Of a DNA stretch of 64,000 nt, positions 32,465 through 41,497 are shown piece after piece. The DNA comes from Methylobacter sp. GTDB taxonomy: Bacteria > Pseudomonadota > Gammaproteobacteria > Methylococcales > Methylomonadaceae. The DNA is taken from NCBI GenBank assembly GCA_030699385.1, contig JAUYMY010000006.1, positions 62,001 through 126,000 on the forward strand, written 5' to 3'. The notes under the pieces are model-generated. The model saw only the letters and a program-made list of their open reading frames with translations. It was not told the origin of the DNA and made no database searches. The translations under genes were made by a program, and so were the position numbers. Each line of letters opens with the position of its first letter. The stretch's first letter is position 1.

Positions 32465-33451
32465 TTATATCGCCCGCTCATAAAACCGAATCAAATTACG
32501 TCCCGCTTCTTTAGCTTGATACATGGCATTATCCGCGCACTTGAGAATGTCATCTTCGCTCGCTTGTTGACCGATAAACAAATTCACGCCAATGCTCGCA
32601 GCGCTCTTATGTTCAACGCTATTTTCAGGATTTTTTTCTGCGTGTAAGTTAAGACGATAGGGGTTAGCCAGGGCGGTACGAATTTTTTCTGCGACGAGCA
32701 AGGCGCGTGTTTTAGAGGTTTGTGGGTTGTCGTCGAGTTCGCACAATACCAGCACAAATTCATCGCCGCCAAAACGGGCGACGGTGTCCATTTCGCGCAC
32801 GCACTCGGTTAATCGCTTCGCCACTTCTATCAGCAGTAAATCACCTGCGGCATGGCCGTGCAAGTCGTTCAGCGGTTTAAAGTTATCCAAGTCGAGAAAT
32901 ATCAGCGCGCCATATAAGCCGGTACGTTTGCTGCTAGCCATCGCCTGTTTTAAACGGTCGCTGAGTAAGCGCCGATTAGGCAGTTGGGTGAGCGTGTCGT
33001 AGAAAGCCAGTTGATGTATTTGATGTTCAATGTGTTTACGCTCGGTAATGTCACGTTGCACCGATACCCAATGGGTGTACCAGCCTTTTTCGTTGGCAAC
33101 TGGAACCACTTCAAATTCGTTCCAATAGGTAGAGCCGTCCTTGCGATAATTGAGCATTTCTACGCGAATCGACTGCCATTTTTCAAGGGCTGTGCGTACC
33201 CGATCTAAGGTGGCGCGATCTGATTCGGGGCCTTGCAGGATGCGCGGCGATTGACCAATAATCTCGGCGGGGGTGTAGCCATTACGCTGGTAAAAAACTT
33301 TATTGGCCCAAATAATGCGCGGCCCCGGTTGGTTAATGGGCTCGGCTTCGGTAATGACGATTGCGTCATTTAAACGATCAATACAAATTTCAAGTAACTG
33401 AGGTAAGTTGGCAATTGAGGGCAGCGTGATGGTATTTTTGTCTACAGTCAT
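32465..33451 (-). CDS. PAS-GGDEF diguanylate cyclase
   Basis: 328 aa. N-terminal PAS/PAC domain (about 20-140; NKVFYQRNGYTPAEIIGQSP, then HWVSVQRDITERK) and a C-terminal GGDEF domain with intact RFGGDEF active site. An RxxD inhibitory site (REMD) lies five residues before GGDEF, so c-di-GMP feedback inhibition is expected. No transmembrane segment. Confidence 0.93.
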   Translation of the reverse strand: MTVDKNTITLPSIANLPQLLEICIDRLNDAIVITEAEPINQPGPRIIWANKVFYQRNGYTPAEIIGQSPRILQGPESDRATLDRVRTALEKWQSIRVEMLNYRKDGSTYWNEFEVVPVANEKGWYTHWVSVQRDITERKHIEHQIHQLAFYDTLTQLPNRRLLSDRLKQAMASSKRTGLYGALIFLDLDNFKPLNDLHGHAAGDLLLIEVAKRLTECVREMDTVARFGGDEFVLVLCELDDNPQTSKTRALLVAEKIRTALANPYRLNLHAEKNPENSVEHKSAASIGVNLFIGQQASEDDILKCADNAMYQAKEAGRNLIRFYERAI

Positions 33452-33821
33452 AGTGTGGCTAGATCAAAGGTTCGGTGTGACAACTGAATGTCTTGGCGCA
33501 TTATCATCGTTGATAATGAGCGGGTCATGGTATGGCGGTTTGCCAATAAAGTAAATCGCTAGCGATTTCTGCAGGTCACGTTGGGCGTTTAAAAGGAGCT
33601 CGGCCGATAAATAGGCTGGCTGACGCAATAAGCCGAGTAAAACTATTTGCTTAATATTGAAATCAATTGATTGCCGCTACTTCTTTCATTAGAATTCAAT
33701 AAACCATAAGGTAATGGTCTGATTTACTCATAACTAAATGAATAATAATTAATGATAAATCAATGGATTATGTGCCCGCATTTTCCTTTCTTCATCTGTC
33801 CCATTCCTGAAGGTAATCAAA
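33452..33821. other. Non-coding gap before the TonB receptor
   Basis: 370 bases, AT-rich in the right half. It contains the palindrome at 33499-33518 and a run of aataataattaatgataaat words (33736-33760) reminiscent of Fur-type boxes. No credible gene. Confidence 0.5.
33499..33518. promoter_or_regulatory. 8-bp dyad, possible operator
   Basis: CATTATCA-TCGT-TGATAATG is a perfect dyad 48 bases upstream of the diguanylate cyclase start. Its AT-rich sequence resembles metal-regulator sites, but spacing does not match the Fur consensus closely. Confidence 0.35.
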
Positions 33822-35849
33822 ATGCCATTTGCCCATAAAACATTGCCATTATGCTGGCCGGCATTACTCTTCAGCTTAAGTTGTCATGCAGAAAGCCTGT
33901 CTTTCACGGAAGGATTGTTAGCAATGCCGCTTGAGCAACTAATGACGCTGGACATTAACACGTCAGTTGGCAAAAAAGAACAACGCGCAAAGGACTCGGC
34001 GGCGGCTGTTTTTGTTATTTCAGCCGATGATATTCGCCGCAGCGGCGCAACGACTATTCCCGAAGCCTTAAGAATGGCGCCCGGGCTGCAAGTTGCCCGT
34101 ATCAGTGCAAGTCAATGGGCTGTTACGGTGCGCGGTTTTAATGACCGTACCAGCAATAAATTACTGGTCTTGATGGACGGCAGAACGATTTACTCGCCGG
34201 TATTTTCCGGCACGCTGTGGGAAACGCAAGACACGCTAATGGAAAACATTGAGCGTATTGAAGTGATTCGGGGCCCTGGGGCGACCTTGTGGGGCGCCAA
34301 TGCGGTCAATGGCGTGATTAATATCATCAGCAAAAACGCCAAGAAAACCCAGGATGCTCAGCTTAATGTCACCGGCGGCGACGATCAAGTCTTCGGTTCG
34401 GCTCGCTATGGTTTTCAACTCGATCCGCATAGTTATGGCCGAGTTCATGTACAAAGTAAAAAACACGATAACTATCAAACAGAAACGGGCGCTAACAATC
34501 ATGATAACTGGGATGCACAGCAAGCTGGGGTGCAATTGGATTTATCGGATGGTGATGACGACAATGTAAAAATTCAAAGTAATTTTTTTCACGGTCAATT
34601 TAACGATCAATCCCAAAAACCACTCTTGGAAGCGCCTTATCTTACTAGCCAAAACAATCTATTCGATAGCACCCTATTCAGTTTGCTAAGTCATTGGGAT
34701 AAAACGGTGTCCGCTGACTCTGATTTTTCCTTACAAGCCAGTTACGATTATGAACAGCATGAGTTCTATCACCCGGCTAACTTTCATCGATTTGACCTGG
34801 ATTTCCAACATCACCTGCAACTAAGCGCCCGAAACAATGTCATCTGGGGAGCAGGCTACCGTTTTGTTCAGGATCATTTAGTCGCTAATGACTATTTTCA
34901 ATATTTATCCACTGATCGGGGCTATCAATTGTTTAGCGGCTTTTTGCAGGATGAGATAGCGCTAATTCCCGACCGATTGAAATTCATTGTCGGCAGTAAG
35001 ATTGAACACAATGATTTTACCGGCTTTGAAGCTCAACCCAATGCCCGACTACTTTGGAGCCCTAATGAGCATCATAGCTTTTGGGCTGCGGCATCACGAG
35101 CCGTCATGGTGCCCAGTCGCAGTAAGCATGATTTAAGTGTTTGGCTGGGAACTGAACCGCCTTCATCTGAAACCGAAGGTCTACCGGTAAAAATTGCCGG
35201 TCAAGCGAATTTATTCCCGCAAAAATATAAAGCCGAAGAAGTGTTGGCTTATGAGCTGGGCTACCATTTTCAAGGCTCAGAAGCGACCACCGATTTAACC
35301 TTCTTTTACAACGATTACGATAAATTGCCGCAGTTCAAATCCGGCGCACCCGGTGTTGAGCTGACTACAAACGGCTCGCCTTATATCTTGGTGCCATTGG
35401 GTATCACTAACGGCGTTAAAGGCTATACCTATGGCGCTGAATTATCCGGCAACTGGCAAGCCACCGATTTTTGGAAATTAAATTTTAGTTACGGCTATCT
35501 GGAAGCCCGATTTGTACGGCAGGATGGCAGTAAGCATCCATTTAACGATGAAATTCCGCACAATCAAATCAGCTTACGTTCGTCTTTTGATATTTCAAAA
35601 GATGTCGATTTTGATGCGTGGGTCAGATATGTTGACAAATTAACCGACGTCAACGGCCAGTCCGTCGCCGCTTACACCAGCCTTAACCTGCGTCTGGCCT
35701 ATAGACCCATAAAGAATTTGGAGTTTTCGCTGGTTGGCAATAATTTAATCGAAAGCCACATTGAATTTCACCCTGACCTCTTGGGAAGCGGTAGCTATGC
35801 CAGCGAACTGGATCGACACTTCTACGTTAAAACCCAATTAGATTTTTAA
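33822..35849 (+). CDS. TonB-dependent outer-membrane receptor
   Basis: 675 aa with a signal peptide (ALLFSLSCHA). Plug domain about 50-165 (ISADDIRRSGATTIPEALRM, then RIEVIRGPGATLWGANAVNG) and a beta-barrel ending in an aromatic residue (TQLDF). The family imports siderophores, vitamin B12 or similar ligands using TonB energy. The substrate is not visible in the sequence. It stands alone with no transport genes nearby. Confidence 0.9.
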   Translation: MPFAHKTLPLCWPALLFSLSCHAESLSFTEGLLAMPLEQLMTLDINTSVGKKEQRAKDSAAAVFVISADDIRRSGATTIPEALRMAPGLQVARISASQWAVTVRGFNDRTSNKLLVLMDGRTIYSPVFSGTLWETQDTLMENIERIEVIRGPGATLWGANAVNGVINIISKNAKKTQDAQLNVTGGDDQVFGSARYGFQLDPHSYGRVHVQSKKHDNYQTETGANNHDNWDAQQAGVQLDLSDGDDDNVKIQSNFFHGQFNDQSQKPLLEAPYLTSQNNLFDSTLFSLLSHWDKTVSADSDFSLQASYDYEQHEFYHPANFHRFDLDFQHHLQLSARNNVIWGAGYRFVQDHLVANDYFQYLSTDRGYQLFSGFLQDEIALIPDRLKFIVGSKIEHNDFTGFEAQPNARLLWSPNEHHSFWAAASRAVMVPSRSKHDLSVWLGTEPPSSETEGLPVKIAGQANLFPQKYKAEEVLAYELGYHFQGSEATTDLTFFYNDYDKLPQFKSGAPGVELTTNGSPYILVPLGITNGVKGYTYGAELSGNWQATDFWKLNFSYGYLEARFVRQDGSKHPFNDEIPHNQISLRSSFDISKDVDFDAWVRYVDKLTDVNGQSVAAYTSLNLRLAYRPIKNLEFSLVGNNLIESHIEFHPDLLGSGSYASELDRHFYVKTQLDF

Positions 35850-35862
35850 GCGTTGGTTTGTT

Positions 35863-37437
35863 TTATTGACCTGAATAATGGGCTGTAGGGGCAACTTCAA
35901 CGTAATCAAACCCCACCACGCTTCGGCTTTCTTTGCTAAATTCCACGCCGATTAAATAAATGGGTTGCTTAAGTGCTTGATATTTGGCGGCGTAATTTTT
36001 ATCGAGCAGTTGTTGTACCGCTTTGCCGTTGGGCACCAATTCCACAACTTTGAACTCAAACAAATAAACCTGCTGATTGAATTTCACCGTCATATCAATG
36101 CGCCCGTAATTTGTGGTGTCTTCTAAAATAATCTCTAAACCGAGTGCGGCAAAATAAGAATAAAACACGCTGGCGTAATAGCCTTCGTATTGCGCAATGG
36201 GATTATTTCGATACCAATCATGCGGAATGCTGGCAAAAAAAGCGGTGAACAAGGCTTCCATAGCGGCAAACTGATTGGCTTTTAATAGCGATAATAATCC
36301 CAGGCGATTTTGTAGCGCCTTTTGCCCGTCCAAACCTAATGCGGATAATAAAGACGCATTCAAGCTGCTTTCAACTTCATGATTGGGATAGCCTAAAATA
36401 TAAATCCAATAATCGGGTAACGGTTCTTCAATGCGGGCAATGGTCAAATAACCGGTTTGAAATAACAGTGCTTCGGTGCCGATTTGTTCTACATCAAACG
36501 CCGATAAAAGTTCGGCATTGGTTTGTTGCGCGGCAAGATTGGGCGTAAAAAAGCCACGTTTAGCCAATAAATCAATCAAAAAGGTCGGTGTGGCGGTTTC
36601 AAACCAATAGGCTTTAAATTGCCGCTCTTTAAACAACAGCAACACATCGAAGGGGTTATAAACCGGTTGCCCTGTCCAGTTGTAACCGTTGTACCAATAG
36701 CGAATTTTTTCACGGTCTAAGCCGTCGAGTTCGGGTAAAAAAACGTTATCAATATCATCATCGGTATAGCCGCAAATCGCCGAGTATTGAGTGCTTAAGG
36801 TGATGTCGCGTAAGTTATTCAAGCCCGAAAATAAACTGACTTTGCTAAATTTAGACACGCCGGTGAGCATGGCAAATTTAACATGCGCATCGCAATCTTT
36901 AATCACGGAATATAAATTGCGCAAACCGTTGCGGATTTCGCGGGCTTGTTCGGGATAAATGAGGTTGTCTAAAATCGGCTTGTCATATTCATCGACTAAA
37001 ATGACCACGCGTTGGCCGGTTTTCTCATGAACCGTGCGAATTAACTCCGCAAAACAGGCTTGCTGTGACTGTTGACCACATTCAATGCCTAAATCCTTTT
37101 GCACAATAGTTAAAAGTTCTTGAATTTTGTCGTCTAATTCGGCGCGATTTTGCATCACACCGCCGCCAAAACTGAGTCGAATGACCGGGTATTTGACCGA
37201 CCAATCCCATTGATTGTGAATGAATAAACCTTTGAAAAGTGGCTCATTGCCGGCGAACAATTCACCTAGCGTATCGATTAATAAACTTTTGCCAAAACGG
37301 CGCGGACGCGAGAGAAAATAATGACTGCCATCGGCAATTAATTGTGCAATTAATTGTGTTTTATCAACATAATAATGATCATCTTCGCGGATTTTAGCGA
37401 AGGTTTGAATGCCAATCGGGAGTTTTTTTCTGTGCAT
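35863..37437 (-). CDS. AAA-ATPase-like / PD-(D/E)XK nuclease family protein (copy 1)
   Basis: 524 aa from ATG 37437 (MHRKKLPIGIQTFAKIRED). N-terminal AAA-ATPase_like domain with the P-loop-like SRPRRFGKSLLIDTL, a Walker-B-like VVILVDEYDKPIL, and a C-terminal PDDEXK_9 nuclease-like domain (YGRIDMTVKFNQQVYLFEFK, with D..E-x-K). This family is found in many host-associated and free-living bacteria, often in several copies, and its function is unproven. It is a close paralogue of 41498-43051, in opposite orientation. Confidence 0.85.
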   Translation of the reverse strand: MHRKKLPIGIQTFAKIREDDHYYVDKTQLIAQLIADGSHYFLSRPRRFGKSLLIDTLGELFAGNEPLFKGLFIHNQWDWSVKYPVIRLSFGGGVMQNRAELDDKIQELLTIVQKDLGIECGQQSQQACFAELIRTVHEKTGQRVVILVDEYDKPILDNLIYPEQAREIRNGLRNLYSVIKDCDAHVKFAMLTGVSKFSKVSLFSGLNNLRDITLSTQYSAICGYTDDDIDNVFLPELDGLDREKIRYWYNGYNWTGQPVYNPFDVLLLFKERQFKAYWFETATPTFLIDLLAKRGFFTPNLAAQQTNAELLSAFDVEQIGTEALLFQTGYLTIARIEEPLPDYWIYILGYPNHEVESSLNASLLSALGLDGQKALQNRLGLLSLLKANQFAAMEALFTAFFASIPHDWYRNNPIAQYEGYYASVFYSYFAALGLEIILEDTTNYGRIDMTVKFNQQVYLFEFKVVELVPNGKAVQQLLDKNYAAKYQALKQPIYLIGVEFSKESRSVVGFDYVEVAPTAHYSGQ

Positions 37438-37943
37438 GTTGCACCGCCTTTTGTATAAATGCTTTAGGTAAATCATACCACAACAAAAAAACGCCTCAGT
37501 TCAGTTATCACTATCATGCTGCCCCGTAAAACGATCATACGACCGCCCTTTGCGTTACATGATCAACTCATCATTTTAAGCGGACTAATCCGTTATGCAA
37601 AAAAGAGGCATTAACAACTGATGCCGAGAGGACTCTTGGACGGGACTTAAAAATAGACCTAATGGCCCGCACTTTAGAAGAGGCAATTTTTTTAATTTTT
37701 TCAAAGAGTTGCTTGATCTTTTCGGGTTGCTGACGATGATTTTTGGCGCCTTTTCATTTTTGATGAGGTGAAATTTTTTTTTATAGCTTTGACATAAAGC
37801 GGCATCTCATGATAAAAAGTGCGCTGTCGTTTGTTACTCAATTCGACAAGCAGCTCGATAAAAAAAATTATCGGGTTTCCCTTCGAGGAAAGGGAATAAA
37901 ACAACATAATATAAATAAATATAAACTACTCGAGGATTTTAAA
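37438..37943. other. 506-base gap, no gene seen
   Basis: Between copy 1 of the AAA/PDDEXK gene and a small membrane protein gene. Contains a hairpin ttcccttcgaggaaagggaa near 37879-37898. A 68-codon minus-strand frame has no support. The rest holds no recognised motif. Confidence 0.4.
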
Positions 37944-38144
37944 ATGGCTGAAGAAAAAGAAAAAGACAACACATGGTTGATTGCTGGTGTTGCGATTGCT
38001 GCTGTTATTTTATTAGTTGTACTGTTGAAACAAGATGAAACTAAGCATTTGCAAAGTGGCGCGGTTGCTGAACTGCAAAAAGAAACATTTACCAACATCG
38101 AAAAGAGAAAAACCAGCAACAACACTGGTAACGTAGGTAACTAA
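37944..38144 (+). CDS. Small single-TM protein
   Basis: 66 aa from ATG 37944 (GAGG ribosome site; MAEEKEKDNTWLIAGVAIAA). Charged N-terminus, one membrane helix (about 12-30), then a Lys/Asn-rich tail ending NTGNVGN. I do not recognise a family. A GC-rich terminator follows at once, supporting a real short gene. Confidence 0.65.
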   Translation: MAEEKEKDNTWLIAGVAIAAVILLVVLLKQDETKHLQSGAVAELQKETFTNIEKRKTSNNTGNVGN

Positions 38145-38151
38145 AAATAAT

Positions 38152-38180
38152 ACCCCCCGTTGTAAAAAATAACGGGGGGT
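38152..38180 (+). terminator. Terminator after the small TM protein
   Basis: ACCCCCCGTT and AACGGGGGGT form a perfect 10-bp stem with a 9-base loop, followed by GTTGTTAC, 8 bases after the stop codon. Confidence 0.75.
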
Positions 38181-38242
38181 GTTGTTACACCCCGCAATAG
38201 CCGCTTAAGTTCTCCCCCGCAAATACCTTTCAGCCTTCCGGT

Positions 38243-39283
38243 CTATTTATCAGCTTCCAGCAGCTGAATTTTTTCTTCCAGCATTTTTACCCTTTTCAAT
38301 AATTCCGGCAGTTTGCTGAGCGCGATCTGTTCTTTATAAGCAGTTTTTTTGTCTTTAGCCGGGCTACCGAAAACCTGAGTTCCCGCTTTCACGTCGCCTG
38401 CGACCCCTGCGCGCGCCATGACTACCGCGCCTTGGCCAATGTTGACATGGTCGGCAATGCCTGAACTTCCCGCCAAAATCGCATAATCCTCAATGTTGCA
38501 GGAACCGGAGACACCGGTTAAGCCGCACATAATCACATGCTTGCCGATTTTGTTGTTGTGGCCGATTTGCACCAAGTTATCGATTTTGCTGCCCATGCCG
38601 ATGACGGTGCTGCCCAGTGCGCCCCTGTCCACGCAGGTATTGGCGCCAATTTCGACATTGTCTTCTATCACTACATTGCCGACTTGGGGCACTTTGACAT
38701 GCTGGTTGTTCCTGAATTTGTAGCCAAAACCGTCGGCACCGATAATGGCGCCCGAATGGATAACGACGTTATTGCCTAGCACCACATCGTCATAAATGAC
38801 CGCATAAGGATAAATCTTGCAGTTGCGGCCTATGCGCACATTGTTGCCGATATAAGCGCCGGCATGGATTTGGCTGTTATCGCCCAGACTGGTGTTTTCG
38901 CCGATGATGGCATAAGGGCCGATATACACATCCTCACCCACGCTGACATTGACTTCAAGCACGGCCTGCGGCGCGATTTGCCCGTTGTAAATGCGGGCAG
39001 GGTGCAGCAATTCGACGGCTTTAACAAAACTGAGTTCCGGGTCGGCGCAAATCAACAGCGCCATGCCTTCAGGCACATTTTCGACAGCAAAACCGTCGGC
39101 AATAAAACAGGCGGAAGCGGTTGAGTCTTTAATATGTCGGGCATAGCGGCTGTTGGTCAGCTGTGTGACTTGGCCGGGTTGTGCCGAAGTAATGTCCGCA
39201 GCTGACTGGATAATGGCTGATGAATCGCCGCCTTCAAGCCGCGCGCCACAAAAATCAGCAAGTTGTTTTAAGATGATCGGCAT
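38243..39283 (-). CDS. lpxD: LpxD, UDP-3-O-(3-hydroxyacyl)glucosamine N-acyltransferase
   Basis: 346 aa. N-terminal uridine-binding domain, then many left-handed beta-helix hexapeptide repeats (for example [20 protein letters not shown]) and an active-site His-type segment [15 protein letters not shown]. It adds the third acyl chain in lipid A synthesis. The C-terminal helical region ([14 protein letters not shown]) is typical. Alone, not in an lpxA/lpxB operon. Confidence 0.95.
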   Translation of the reverse strand: MPIILKQLADFCGARLEGGDSSAIIQSAADITSAQPGQVTQLTNSRYARHIKDSTASACFIADGFAVENVPEGMALLICADPELSFVKAVELLHPARIYNGQIAPQAVLEVNVSVGEDVYIGPYAIIGENTSLGDNSQIHAGAYIGNNVRIGRNCKIYPYAVIYDDVVLGNNVVIHSGAIIGADGFGYKFRNNQHVKVPQVGNVVIEDNVEIGANTCVDRGALGSTVIGMGSKIDNLVQIGHNNKIGKHVIMCGLTGVSGSCNIEDYAILAGSSGIADHVNIGQGAVVMARAGVAGDVKAGTQVFGSPAKDKKTAYKEQIALSKLPELLKRVKMLEEKIQLLEADK

Positions 39284-39381
39284 AATGATGTCTTCTGTTT
39301 ATAAATTTAAAGAGCGCCAAAACAGTTGGCGGGTTGTTGATGCTGTAAGTCTAATACACAATCCCATTATTCGGCTATATG

Positions 39382-39858
39382 CTATTGATGCCGCCAGTGC
39401 CCCGACTTACCACCGTCTTTTTCCAGCAGCCGCACCGCTTGTATGACCATGCCCCGGTCTACCGCCTTGCACATATCGTAAATGGTCAGTAAAGCGATTT
39501 GCGTGGCATTGAGCGCTTCCATTTCGACGCCGGTTTGTCCATTGGTTTTGGCGGTGGTCTGACAACGTATGCGGTTATTGTCAATGTCCGCGTCCAGCTT
39601 GATTTCGACATGGGTAAGCGGCAGCGGGTGGCACAGCGGAATCAGCTCCGCCGTTTTCTTGCTGGCCATGATGCCGGCTATTCTGGCAATGGCCAGCACA
39701 TCGCCTTTTTTATGGCCGCCGTTGATGATTAATTTGAGCGTAGACGGCTGCATTTCAATATAGCCTTCAGTGACGGCGGTGCGCTGGGTGATGGCTTTTT
39801 CGCCGACATCGACCATGTGCGCTTCGCCGGATTGATTAAAATGGGTTAATGCAGTCAT
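39382..39858 (-). CDS. moaC: MoaC, cyclic pyranopterin monophosphate synthase
   Basis: 158 aa. [20 protein letters not shown], then [36 protein letters not shown] and [25 protein letters not shown] are full MoaC signatures; the last contains the active-site region. It converts the product of MoaA to cPMP for molybdenum cofactor. Divergent from moaD/moaE. Confidence 0.96.
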   Translation of the reverse strand: MTALTHFNQSGEAHMVDVGEKAITQRTAVTEGYIEMQPSTLKLIINGGHKKGDVLAIARIAGIMASKKTAELIPLCHPLPLTHVEIKLDADIDNNRIRCQTTAKTNGQTGVEMEALNATQIALLTIYDMCKAVDRGMVIQAVRLLEKDGGKSGHWRHQ

Positions 39859-39939
39859 TTTCTGTAAAATTATCAGGGAAGAAAGGCTTTACGCATTATA
39901 ACAAAGGTTCAAGGTTCATTTTTTTACTGAGTGGTGATT

Positions 39940-40173
39940 ATGTCAATTAAGGTGCGTTACTTTGCCAGCTTGAAAGAGAGCGTTGGCCGCTCGGAACAGC
40001 GCTTGGAAATTACCGGTTTGCTGACGGTCGCCGATGTTTGGCGCGCTGCCAATCCTGACAAAGCCATGCCGGATAACACCTTGGCGGCGGTGAATATGGA
40101 TTATGTCGCATTAACTGATGCGGTTGAAGACGGCGATGAAGTGGCTTTTTTTCCGCCGGTAACCGGGGGCTGA
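39940..40173 (+). CDS. moaD: MoaD, molybdopterin synthase small (sulfur carrier) subunit
   Basis: 77 aa from ATG 39940 (MSIKVRYFASLKESVG). Ubiquitin-like fold ending in the diagnostic Gly-Gly (FFPPVTGG), which becomes the thiocarboxylate. An upstream GTG at 39931 is possible but less likely. Two bases before moaE. Confidence 0.93.
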   Translation: MSIKVRYFASLKESVGRSEQRLEITGLLTVADVWRAANPDKAMPDNTLAAVNMDYVALTDAVEDGDEVAFFPPVTGG

Positions 40174-40175
40174 TA

Positions 40176-40622
40176 ATGCGCATAAAAATCTGCGCCGAGC
40201 CTTTCGAGCCTTGGCACGAAGTTCAGGCGTATCAGCAATCGGCAACCGGCATGGCCGGCAAATTTGGCGCAACCAGCCTCTTTATCGGCACAATGCGCGA
40301 TTTTAATGACGGCGATGACATTCAAGGCATGACACTGGAGCATTATCCCGGCATGACTGAAAAGCAGCTGGAAAAAATTGTCGCCGAAGCCATGCAGCAA
40401 TGGCCGGTTCTTGACGCCCTGATAGTGCATCGGGTCGGCGACATTCTGCCCAACGAGCCGATTGTGCTGGTTGCGGTCTGGACTTCGCACCGGGGCGATG
40501 CTTTCGATGCCAGCCGTTACATTATGGAAGCGTTGAAATCGAGGGCGCCGTTTTGGAAAAAGGAATTGTTAGCCTCTCAAACCGAGCGCTGGCTGCTAAA
40601 AAATACCGACGGTTATCTTTAA
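40176..40622 (+). CDS. moaE: MoaE, molybdopterin synthase large subunit
   Basis: 148 aa. GATSLFIGTMRDFNDGDDIQGMTLEHYPGMTE and HRVGDILPNEPIVLVAVWTSHRGDAF are the MoaE signatures, with the conserved catalytic Lys in LKSRAPFWKKE. It inserts sulfur from MoaD into cPMP to form molybdopterin. Confidence 0.95.
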   Translation: MRIKICAEPFEPWHEVQAYQQSATGMAGKFGATSLFIGTMRDFNDGDDIQGMTLEHYPGMTEKQLEKIVAEAMQQWPVLDALIVHRVGDILPNEPIVLVAVWTSHRGDAFDASRYIMEALKSRAPFWKKELLASQTERWLLKNTDGYL

Positions 40623-40637
40623 TTTAGGAGTATCCCC

Positions 40638-41465
40638 GTGCAGGGACAAGTAAAAAAAATGCGCAGCCAACTGGCCGCCGATCCGTCACAGCCGGTTCAA
40701 TATGAATTGCCGATAGGCGATCAATTAGTCGCGTTAAACCCGCTGATCGGCAAACCGATCAAGCTGGTGTACACAGGCAAAATCACCTGCATACACTGTA
40801 ACAGGGCGATTAAAAAAAGTTTTAATCAGGGCTATTGCTATCCTTGCTTTAGTTCCCTGGCGCAATGCGATTTATGCATCATGAAACCGGAAACCTGCCA
40901 TTTTGCCGCAGGCACCTGCCGCGAACCCGCGTGGGGCGAGGAGTTTTGTTTTCAGCCGCATATCGTTTATTTGGCCAATTCCAGCGGAATTAAAGTCGGC
41001 ATCACCCGGCAGACGCAAATACCAACGCGCTGGATAGATCAGGGCGCGGTGCAGGCTCTGCCCATTTTTAAAGTGCAGTCGCGTTATCTGTCCGGCCTGA
41101 TTGAAGTCGCCATTGCCAAGCACGTCAGCGACAAAACCAGCTGGCAGCAAATGCTAAAAAGCAAGGCAGAAGCGGTTGATTTGCGGGCAAAACGGGATGA
41201 GTTAATCGCGCTTTGCCAGGCTGAACTGGCCGACATCGCCCAGCGTTTTGAGCCGCAGGCGCTTGAGTTTTTGGCCGATGAAGCCGTGGTTGACATTCAT
41301 TTCCCGGTGGACAGCTACCCGGTCAAGGTCAAGTCGTTTAACCTCGATAAAAATCCCGAAGTGTCCGGAATCTTGCACGGCATTAAAGGCCAATATTTGT
41401 TGCTGGATACCGGCGTTATTAATATCCGCAAAGTGACCGGTTATGAGCTTGAATTTTCGGCGTGA
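40638..41465 (+). CDS. DUF2797 family protein
   Basis: 275 aa from GTG 40638 (TAGGAG ribosome site). Zinc-finger-like cysteine clusters CIHC and CYPC, then CDLCIMKPETCHFAAGTCREP, followed by the GIY-YIG-like segment YLANSSGIKVGITRQTQIPTRWIDQG. Matches DUF2797, present in many gammaproteobacteria with no known role. Close after moaE and probably co-transcribed. Confidence 0.85.
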   Translation: MQGQVKKMRSQLAADPSQPVQYELPIGDQLVALNPLIGKPIKLVYTGKITCIHCNRAIKKSFNQGYCYPCFSSLAQCDLCIMKPETCHFAAGTCREPAWGEEFCFQPHIVYLANSSGIKVGITRQTQIPTRWIDQGAVQALPIFKVQSRYLSGLIEVAIAKHVSDKTSWQQMLKSKAEAVDLRAKRDELIALCQAELADIAQRFEPQALEFLADEAVVDIHFPVDSYPVKVKSFNLDKNPEVSGILHGIKGQYLLLDTGVINIRKVTGYELEFSA

Positions 41466-41497
41466 AGGTCTGTTTGGTTAATTCAGCAGGTATAAAC

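Noticed and set aside
33736-33760. Fur box before the TonB receptor
   Set aside because: AT-rich words resemble the consensus only loosely; no dyad with the right spacing was seen.
37701-37907. 68-codon minus-strand frame
   Set aside because: No ribosome site, low-complexity basic peptide, antisense to the leader of the small membrane protein.
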